Of a DNA stretch of 9,378 bases, positions 5,222 to 9,378 are shown piece after piece. The stretch is from CAYVMP01 sp964452635 (GTDB lineage: Bacteria; Patescibacteriota; Minisyncoccia; Phycocordibacterales; DATDWN01). A model generated the notes under the pieces. It was not told the origin of the DNA, did no database searches, and saw nothing but the letters and a program-made list of their open reading frames with translations. Location: assembly GCA_964452635.1 (NCBI GenBank), contig CAYVMP010000024.1, positions 1-9,378 of the forward strand. The letters run 5' to 3'. How positions within the stretch are numbered: position 1 is the stretch's first letter; each line of letters opens with the position of its first letter. A program made the position numbers and the translations under genes.

Positions 5222-6391
5222 ATGCCACAAATCAAACCAGAAGTAGAAGCATTTGCACGAATCAAAGTCCTTGGAATCGGCGGATCAGGCAAAAATGCTC
5301 TCAACCACATGATTAACTCAAAGGTTAAGGGGGTTGATTTCATTGCTATCAATACAGACTCGCAGGACCTCCACCACTCACTTGCAAAGCGCAAAATCCA
5401 CATTGGTAAAAACCTCACTCGTGGACTTGGTGCGGGTATGAACCCAGAGCTCGGCAAACGTGCAGTCGAGGAAACAAAGGAAGAAATACAGGAAGCAGTA
5501 AAGGGTGCCGACATGGTTTTCATTGCAGGAGGACTCGGTGGTGGAACATGCACAGGTGCAGCACCCGTCGTCGCTCGTATTGCAAAGGAAATGGGAGCAC
5601 TCACTGTGGCAGTGGTCACCAAGCCATTTTTCTTTGAAGGCAAACAGCGAATGAAACTCGCGGATGTTGGTCTCGATGAGCTCAGTGATGCAGTAGATGC
5701 AATCATCGTCATTCCAAACGACCGACTCCTCTCAACTATCAGCAAGGAAACAACAGCGAAAAATGCATTCGCAATGGCAGACGATGTTCTCAAATCCGCA
5801 GTGGAAGGCATCTCTGACCTCATTACTACTCCGGGTATCATCAACATCGACTTCGCCGACATCAAGGCGGTCATGGCAGATGCTGGCCCTGCACTCATGG
5901 GTATCGGTACAGCCTCAGGTGAACGACGTGCAGAGGAAGCTGCGAAGGCGGCAATCAACTCCCCTCTCCTTGAAGTATCAATCAACGGCGCAAAGGGAGT
6001 ACTTTTCTCTATTGCCGGAGGTGATGACCTTGGAATGTTTGAAATACAGGATGCTGCAAAGATTATCACAGAGTCAGTTGATCCAAACGCACGAATCATA
6101 TTCGGTACTGTTCGTGATGAAAAACTCAAAAAAGGAGAAGTCAAAATCACTGTGATTGCATCAAACTTTCCAGACAATCTCACAAAGAAATCCCTATTCC
6201 AATCAACTCCAGAACAGCAACCAGAACGCAGAGAGATTCCTCAAACAGAAGAGAAAGGCAAAATCTACAACGCAATCCCAACACAACCACCAGTTCGTGC
6301 AGAGGAAAAGAAAGTCGACACGACAAATACTGACGAAGATGACGACTGGGGCGCAGTACCGGCATTTCTCCGACGATCAAAATTGAAGTAA
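5222..6391 (+). CDS. ftsZ: Cell division protein FtsZ
   Basis: Tubulin-like GTPase that polymerises into the cytokinetic Z ring. The 389-aa product has the N-terminal nucleotide-binding segment IKVLGIGGSGKNALNHM (14-30), the tubulin signature region GGLGGGTCTGAAP (103-115), and the T7 synergy loop NIDFAD with its catalytic acidic residues. A variable acidic linker (about 318-372) follows, and the end is DDDWGAVPAFLRRSKLK, matching the conserved C-terminal peptide (PAFLR) that binds FtsA. The length is normal. The signature GGGTGTG reads GGGTCTG here, with Cys110 replacing a Gly that is near-invariant. It is preceded by an own-promoter leader rather than directly by ftsA. Identity is certain; the effect of Cys110 is unknown. 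Confidence 0.96.
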   Translation: MPQIKPEVEAFARIKVLGIGGSGKNALNHMINSKVKGVDFIAINTDSQDLHHSLAKRKIHIGKNLTRGLGAGMNPELGKRAVEETKEEIQEAVKGADMVFIAGGLGGGTCTGAAPVVARIAKEMGALTVAVVTKPFFFEGKQRMKLADVGLDELSDAVDAIIVIPNDRLLSTISKETTAKNAFAMADDVLKSAVEGISDLITTPGIINIDFADIKAVMADAGPALMGIGTASGERRAEEAAKAAINSPLLEVSINGAKGVLFSIAGGDDLGMFEIQDAAKIITESVDPNARIIFGTVRDEKLKKGEVKITVIASNFPDNLTKKSLFQSTPEQQPERREIPQTEEKGKIYNAIPTQPPVRAEEKKVDTTNTDEDDDWGAVPAFLRRSKLK

Positions 6392-6455
6392 AATATTATT
6401 AGCTACCTGTATTTAAAAATATTCGAACCAATATCTTTCTGGCACATCGCGCAGT

Positions 6456-6519
6456 CAATTAGAAAACAACTGCGGGCGAGTGATGGGAACACGAGATCCA
6501 CATCTTGTTTTCTTGATTG
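6456..6519. repeat. Inverted-repeat element, copy 2 of 2
   Basis: AGAAAACAA (6461-6469) pairs with TTGTTTTCT (6505-6513) over 9 bp, and CAAT (6456-6459) pairs with ATTG (6516-6519) across a T/TG internal loop. Relative to copy 1 (715-824), the pair G:C has become A:T, while the arms and the following TTGATTnnCGAG are otherwise the same. The interior is only 35 bases and can form its own weak stem (GATGGGA with TCCACATC). It lies in the ftsZ-trxB gap. Confidence 0.55.
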
Positions 6520-6534
6520 GCGAGCGTGAGGAAA

Positions 6535-6583
6535 ATTTTCACCAGAAAATTATTCCGGTGACGGAAAGGTGTTGGTGAGAAAT
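6535..6583. other. Nested hairpin with GNRA-type loop before trxB
   Basis: The outer stem ATTTTCACCA (6535-6544) pairs with TGGTGAGAAAT (6573-6583) with one bulged base. Nested inside is TTCCG-GTGA-CGGAA (6553-6566), whose loop GTGA fits the GNRA tetraloop rule when read on the plus strand. This favours a plus-strand RNA. It lies between the copy 2 element and the trxB start, so it would be upstream of the mRNA if trxB is leaderless, or in the tail of a longer ftsZ transcript. Confidence 0.45.
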
Positions 6584-6596
6584 ATTTTTAAGTACT

Positions 6597-6602
6597 CATA
6601 AT
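6597..6602 (+). promoter_or_regulatory. Possible trxB -10 box
   Basis: CATAAT lies eight bases before the trxB ATG at 6611, the same distance as the lepB -10 box from its start, which again suggests a leaderless mRNA. No convincing -35 is visible; TTGGTG is at 19-base spacing. Confidence 0.35.
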
Positions 6603-6610
6603 AAAACCCT

Positions 6611-7543
6611 ATGACATACGATTTAATCATCATCGGTGGCGGACCTGCAGGAGTGGCTGCGGGGGTATATGCTGCTCGCAAACGGCTCTCAACCCTCCTC
6701 ATTACACCAGAGTTTGGTGGGCAGAGTATTGTATCAGAAGGCATTGAAAATTGGATTGGTACGGTCAAAATCCCCGGCTCACAGCTCGCACACGACCTCA
6801 AGGCGCATCTTCTCGCATATGCAGGAGAATCGGTACATATAAAAGAGGGAGAGGTTGTACAGGATATACAGCGATCAACAGACGCACCAGATCAGTTTAT
6901 CGTCCAGACAGAAAAGGAAAAATACTCGACCAAAACAGTGCTCATAGCTACGGGAAGTTCCCGACGAAAACTCGATATTCTAGGAGCACAAGAGTTTGAT
7001 AATAAAGGCGTCACATACTGTGCATCATGCGATGGACCACTCTTTGCGGGACAGGATGTCGTGGTAGTTGGTGGAGGTAACGCAGCACTCGAAAGTTCTG
7101 CTCAACTGCTCGCGTATTGCAAAAGTGTCACTCTCCTCAACAGAAGCGAGAAACTCCGTGGAGACGAAATCACCGTACAGAAACTGTCTCAAAACCCAAA
7201 ATTTAAAATCGTCACAAACGCAGTACCAAAAGAAATACATGGCGATGGGTTTGTCACAGGTATTGTGTACACTGATACACGTACACAGGAAACACACGAA
7301 ATCAAAACCCCTGCTGTCTTTGTAGAAATCGGGCTACTTCCAACGACATATTTTGCAAAAAACATTCTCTCCCTCAATGAGTTCAATCAAATTCCAGTCG
7401 ATCCACGAACACAACGAGCCACTGTATCGGGTATCTGGGCAGCTGGTGACTGTACAGACGGACTCTACCATCAGAACAATATTGCAGCTGGTGATGCAGT
7501 ACGAGCACTCGAAGATATCTACATGCATCTACATACGAAATAG
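6611..7543 (+). CDS. trxB: Thioredoxin reductase-like FAD/NAD(P)H oxidoreductase
   Basis: Flavoprotein that passes electrons from NAD(P)H through FAD and a redox disulfide to thioredoxin or a similar carrier. The 310-aa product starts with the FAD-binding IIIGGGPAGVAAGVYAAR (6-23). The redox-active CASC is at 137-140, and the second Rossmann motif VVVGGGNAALESS follows at 150-163. The FAD-closing GIWAAGDCTD at 274-283 completes the low-molecular-weight TrxR layout. The usual NADPH-specific HRRxxxRA after the second Rossmann strand is replaced by LNRSEKLRG (176-184), so NADH or another donor is possible, as in AhpF-type reductases. No SD is present. The gene is followed by a strong terminator and appears to be transcribed alone. 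Confidence 0.9.
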   Translation: MTYDLIIIGGGPAGVAAGVYAARKRLSTLLITPEFGGQSIVSEGIENWIGTVKIPGSQLAHDLKAHLLAYAGESVHIKEGEVVQDIQRSTDAPDQFIVQTEKEKYSTKTVLIATGSSRRKLDILGAQEFDNKGVTYCASCDGPLFAGQDVVVVGGGNAALESSAQLLAYCKSVTLLNRSEKLRGDEITVQKLSQNPKFKIVTNAVPKEIHGDGFVTGIVYTDTRTQETHEIKTPAVFVEIGLLPTTYFAKNILSLNEFNQIPVDPRTQRATVSGIWAAGDCTDGLYHQNNIAAGDAVRALEDIYMHLHTK

Positions 7544-7570
7544 GAGTATATTTAAAAAAATATGCGAGCG

Positions 7571-7598
7571 AAACCCTGTGGATGTCCACAGGGTTTTT
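7571..7598 (+). terminator. Intrinsic terminator of trxB
   Basis: AAACCCTGTGG (7571-7581) pairs perfectly with CCACAGGGTTT (7586-7596) around the loop ATGT, and a run of five T (7594-7598) follows on the plus strand. On the minus strand the stem is followed by TTTCGC, so it works much better for trxB than for the convergent ORF ending at 7601. Confidence 0.88.
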
Positions 7599-7600
7599 GA

Positions 7601-7885
7601 TTATTCAAAAAAGTATTTCGGCACTTTACCATCCACAAGAGTTCCCCTCGGAGTAAACTCTGCTGTCAGTTGGGTTTCTTCTCCCGACTGACCTTGAATT
7701 TCTCTGACATCTCCACATGCAACAAGTGCGGGATGCAGCCCTTTGATCCAGAATGTGAGAAGATGGTTTTGGCCATGCATAGGGCCATTTTGCACATCGA
7801 GAACAATGTGCTTATTTCGGAGGAATGTTTCAAACGGAGTTTTGGCAAACATAGCCTTAACCTCTACCACCATTATCTCACACAT
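7601..7885 (-). CDS. Small protein of unknown function
   Basis: This 94-aa frame matches no family I can name. It has alternating hydrophobic stretches and a turn-rich end (GHGQ-type, GDVREIQGQSGEET, FTPRGTLVDGK), suggesting a small beta-rich fold without membrane segment, signal peptide or cysteine motif. ATG codons at 7885 and 7873 are both possible starts; neither has a clear SD. It ends three bases from the trxB terminator. It lies downstream of the promoter, hairpins and intrinsic terminator at 7934-8103, so its expression may depend on readthrough. A competing frame on the plus strand (TTG start at 7670) is less convincing. Confidence 0.45.
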   Translation of the reverse strand: MCEIMVVEVKAMFAKTPFETFLRNKHIVLDVQNGPMHGQNHLLTFWIKGLHPALVACGDVREIQGQSGEETQLTAEFTPRGTLVDGKVPKYFFE

Positions 7886-7933
7886 ACGTCAAATAAGCGA
7901 GCACATTCCAAAGTCAGTAAAATAATTACAAAT

Positions 7934-7967
7934 AAAAAATCCCTGACCTAGAAGCTAGGTAGAGATT
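7934..7967 (-). terminator. Intrinsic terminator ending the structured RNA
   Basis: Read on the minus strand, AATCTCTACCTAG (7967-7955) pairs with CTAGGT, a bulged C, and AGGGATT (7951-7938). This gives 13 bp with one U-G pair and a CTT loop. It runs straight into six T (7939-7934). The plus strand has no T run here, so it is minus-specific. It lies about 50 bases before the small ORF at 7885. Confidence 0.8.
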
Positions 7968-7995
7968 ATTGAACAAACAAAGAACAAAATAAGTT

Positions 7996-8035
7996 GGCTG
8001 TGGGAGGAAGGAACACGCGCTCCTCTCCCACAGCC
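7996..8035 (-). other. 11-bp perfect hairpin
   Basis: GGCTGTGGGAG and CTCCCACAGCC form a perfect 11-bp stem with an 18-base loop. On the minus strand it is followed by a U-rich stretch (ATTTTGTTCTTTG), so it may also serve as a weak terminator for the winged-helix gene upstream. An ATG-initiated frame of 23 codons (8037-7966) runs through it and stops at the base of the terminator stem. Confidence 0.65.
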
Positions 8036-8074
8036 ATCTCCCGGTTGGGTTGCCCTGGTGGACCTCCCACTAAT

Positions 8075-8103
8075 ATACTACACCCCACCAGAAAAGATGT
8101 CAA
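8075..8103 (-). promoter_or_regulatory. Consensus promoter right after the winged-helix gene
   Basis: On the minus strand a perfect TTGACA (8103-8098) begins at the base following the TAA of the upstream gene. TAGTAT (8080-8075) follows after exactly 17 bases. Predicted start is at 8070-8068. It serves the structured RNA and possibly the small ORF at 7885. Confidence 0.72.
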
Positions 8104-8736
8104 TTATTTGTATTGATAACATAATTTAAGGTATACCGTCCCACCAAACGTAGTGAGAGAGTATCGCACTATATTTTTATTTTTTTCTCGATCAAACTCT
8201 CTATATTCTATAACCCCAACCAGCAAGAGATCTTCGATAATGCAGTTAAACCTTGCAACACTCATCTTCCTGCTCAACGATCTAAAAATTACCTCCTTGC
8301 TTGACATTGGGTACCCATATATAACCCCTAACACATGGAATGCATCCCTGTGACTCCGAATTGCCAGCCTTGCGAACATCTCTGGTGTTAGGTTTATGGC
8401 AGTGTATGTCTTGCTCATACACGCACTCAATCTACCCTGAAGAGGAGAGTCACCTTTCAAATCCTGAGAATTCTCCCGAAACATTGACCGAATTGTGTCA
8501 AAAAATTTTCGTACTGATGCGATTCTTTTAAACTCCTGTTTCGCCTCCACACACGAGAGACGACAATTCACCGGTATCGCGGGAATTAAAGATGCTCTCC
8601 GTTCAACCTCATCCATAATCCTACCCAGATTTTCACTGGAATATTGATTAAGATTAGCCTTGATCGCAAGGAGTATCTGAGCACTAGTATAGCTACTCAA
8701 ATCCCCCAATACAGAGAAAAGTGCTTGTTTGGACAT
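8104..8736 (-). CDS. Winged-helix DNA-binding protein, family not recognised
   Basis: The 210-aa product has a helical N-terminal half (residues 1-120) I cannot assign. The C-terminal half looks like a winged helix: FHVLGVIYGYPMSSKEVIFRSLSRKMSVARFNCIIEDLLLVGVIEYRE has the helix-turn-helix pattern. It is followed by a charged beta-wing (FDREKNKNIVRYSL) and the TTFGGTVYLKL end typical of MarR/ArsR-like folds. The ATG at 8736 is chosen because GGAGG lies four bases upstream; the frame extends to 8772 but would overlap the promoter. It is probably a transcription regulator. It has its own promoter, and its stop abuts a second promoter, so it may control the downstream structured RNA or the neighbouring receiver-like gene; that is inference. 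Confidence 0.75.
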   Translation of the reverse strand: MSKQALFSVLGDLSSYTSAQILLAIKANLNQYSSENLGRIMDEVERRASLIPAIPVNCRLSCVEAKQEFKRIASVRKFFDTIRSMFRENSQDLKGDSPLQGRLSACMSKTYTAINLTPEMFARLAIRSHRDAFHVLGVIYGYPMSSKEVIFRSLSRKMSVARFNCIIEDLLLVGVIEYREFDREKNKNIVRYSLTTFGGTVYLKLCYQYK

Positions 8737-8751
8737 ACAACCTCCTCGAAA

Positions 8752-8779
8752 AATATACAGTAAATGAGCCAAAAATCAA
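8752..8779 (-). promoter_or_regulatory. Promoter and SD of the winged-helix gene
   Basis: TTGATT (8779-8774) and TATATT (8757-8752) are 16 bases apart on the minus strand. The transcript would begin near 8747, closely followed by a GAGGAGG ribosome-binding site (about 8747-8741) and the ATG at 8736. Confidence 0.65.
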
Positions 8780-8784
8780 CCCGC

Positions 8785-8820
8785 TAAAAACAAATGCCCT
8801 CACGACTGTGCGTGGGGCAT
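8785..8820 (-). terminator. Intrinsic terminator of the receiver-like gene
   Basis: On the minus strand ATGCCC-CACG (8820-8811) pairs with CGTG-A-GGGCAT (8804-8794), 10 bp with one bulge and a 6-base loop, followed by TTTGTTTTT (8793-8785). It separates the receiver-like gene from the winged-helix gene and its promoter. Confidence 0.72.
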
Positions 8821-8837
8821 GCTATTCAAAATGAAAC

Positions 8838-9224
8838 TTAGGATTTTTTTCTTTCCCTCAACAACCGCTCAATAACCCCCACATCAGATGCATCTACCAA
8901 ATCCACTTGGCAGTCTACATATTGTTGATCTCTTGTGGAAGTCCCCACAATCAGAGTTTCATTTCCAACAAAACCGACGTTCCTAAGATCACCGAGAAAT
9001 ATATCGCCTTGTGTTGGCATATCATGGTCTAAGAATATTATGTCTGCTCCCCGCACAACATCTTCAATACCCAGATCCAGACGAAGCTTATCTTTATCAA
9101 AAACTTCAGTGGAATAGCGTCTAATAAGAATTCCGAAACATTCACACTCATCAACATTTTTCAAAATTCCTAGAAACTGAGTAATTGGTAGTAACGCATC
9201 GTTGACCAAAACGATTTTCTTCAC
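8838..9224 (-). CDS. Atypical stand-alone receiver (CheY-like) protein
   Basis: The 128-aa product has the length and strand order of a receiver domain. Strand 1 is KKIVLVND, with only one acid (Asp9) of the usual pair. DIIFLDHDMP at 61-70 places a candidate phospho-acceptor at D66. LIVGTST near 91-97 supplies the Thr/Ser switch position. The conserved Lys after strand 5 is not seen; VDLVDAS is in its place. No output domain follows. The start is a GTG at 9224, with AGAAGGAG seven bases upstream; a longer frame to 9278 adds a Cys/Arg-rich stretch without support. It may be an atypical or pseudo-receiver that works by protein contact. The adjacent winged-helix gene is a natural partner candidate, which is inference. 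Confidence 0.75.
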   Translation of the reverse strand: MKKIVLVNDALLPITQFLGILKNVDECECFGILIRRYSTEVFDKDKLRLDLGIEDVVRGADIIFLDHDMPTQGDIFLGDLRNVGFVGNETLIVGTSTRDQQYVDCQVDLVDASDVGVIERLLRERKKS

Positions 9225-9241
9225 AAAAAATCTCCTTCTGC

Positions 9242-9294
9242 CACAAACCCTACCACAAACGAGTGTTTTTTCAAACAAAAGCCCTACACAAACG
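9242..9294. repeat. Repeated CACAAAC words upstream of the receiver gene
   Basis: CACAAAC occurs at 9242-9248, 9254-9260 and 9287-9293. The last two are part of near-identical 13-14-base blocks, CCCTACCACAAACG and CCCTACACAAACG. They lie just upstream of the SD of the receiver-like gene (GTTTGTG on its strand) and could be operator sites. Confidence 0.45.
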
Positions 9295-9309
9295 TTGTAG
9301 TGTAATTGG

Positions 9310-9334
9310 AATCGGTGTCAGAAATCGGTGTCAG
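9310..9334. repeat. Tandem 12-base repeat containing GGTGTCA
   Basis: AATCGGTGTCAG occurs twice with a 13-base period (9310-9321 and 9323-9334), and the second copy runs into GGTACC. The sequence has the look of the ends of IS200/REP-associated elements, but no transposase lies in the window. Confidence 0.6.
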
Positions 9335-9361
9335 GTACCGTTTTAAATTTGTGACCCTACG

Positions 9362-9376
9362 CGGAGTCGCCCTCCG
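9362..9376. other. Small hairpin at the right edge
   Basis: CGGAG-TCGCC-CTCCG is a 5-bp hairpin two bases from the window end. IS200/IS605 and REP-type elements carry subterminal hairpins, which fits the tandem repeat just to the left, but a 5-bp stem alone is weak evidence. Confidence 0.35.
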
Positions 9377-9378
9377 AA

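Larger units (their letters stand above)
7934..8070 (-). ncRNA. Candidate structured leader or small RNA
   Basis: A consensus promoter (8103-8075) predicts a transcript starting near 8070 and ending at the intrinsic terminator (7967-7934), about 137 nt. The 5' part begins GTGGGAGG (8070-8063). The middle forms an 11-bp perfect hairpin (8035-7996). A U-rich single-stranded stretch follows, then the terminator. The first eight bases are also perfectly complementary to CCTCCCAC (8007-8000) inside the right arm of that hairpin, so two mutually exclusive folds exist. The layout fits an attenuator for the ORF at 7601-7885 or an independent small RNA. I see no match to 6S, SRP, tmRNA or RNase P RNA cores. 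Confidence 0.5.

Noticed and set aside
5218..6183. A 321-codon open frame on the minus strand opposite ftsZ
   Set aside because: It is the antisense of a certain ftsZ, its product is Ser/Ala/Pro-rich with no recognisable family, and no SD or promoter supports it.
7670..7951. A plus-strand frame opposite the small ORF at 7601-7885
   Set aside because: It needs a TTG start without SD, lies just after the trxB terminator with no promoter, and runs into the minus-strand terminator stem.
7996..8091. Classical non-coding RNA (6S, SRP, tmRNA or RNase P)
   Set aside because: The hairpins do not form the long interrupted duplex of 6S, and no SRP apical motif, tRNA-like end or RNase P core is visible.
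9242..9334. CRISPR-like array
   Set aside because: The repeats are only 7-14 bases, unevenly spaced and few, with no spacer-repeat regularity.

Overview
The window looks like a chromosomal segment of a Patescibacteria/CPR bacterium, most likely of the Parcubacteria group. The pointers are short housekeeping proteins, a compact lepB / HisRS-like / bS21 / ybeY / ftsA / ftsZ order, housekeeping starts that mostly lack Shine-Dalgarno (SD) sites, and small orphan genes in between. The standard genetic code fits, since TGA is used as a stop. The assignment rests on gene order and protein character, not on a search.

Left part (1-6391): pth (peptidyl-tRNA hydrolase) is on the minus strand. A 339-base gap rich in inverted repeats separates it from a plus-strand run: lepB (signal peptidase I), a histidyl-tRNA-synthetase-like protein that has lost its catalytic residues, rpsU (bS21), ybeY, ftsA and ftsZ. 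These genes cover protein export, ribosome quality and maturation, and the division ring. The usual ftsA-ftsZ pair is split by a 107-aa orphan gene on the opposite strand, which carries its own consensus promoter, leader hairpin, strong SD and terminator.

Middle (6392-7600): a 219-base gap holds a second copy of a stem element also found upstream of lepB. The two copies share flanks and an internal loop, and one base pair has changed on both sides. After it come trxB (thioredoxin-reductase-like flavoprotein) and a clean terminator.

Right part (7601-9378): this is an accessory region, all on the minus strand. Reading in the direction of transcription it holds a receiver-like single-domain protein with a good SD and GTG start, a terminator, and a winged-helix protein with its own promoter and SD. 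Next is a strong promoter directly after that gene's stop, feeding a structured RNA of about 137 nt that ends in an intrinsic terminator, and then a small unknown ORF. The promoter / alternative hairpins / terminator / ORF order resembles an attenuator or a stand-alone small RNA. At the right edge there are tandem copies of a GGTGTCA-containing unit and a small hairpin, possibly the end of an IS200/REP-type element outside the window.

No tRNA, rRNA, CRISPR array or complete mobile element is visible. The strongest candidates for something new are the structured leader at 7934-8103, the catalytically degenerate HisRS paralogue, the covarying repeat pair, and the cassette inserted between ftsA and ftsZ.
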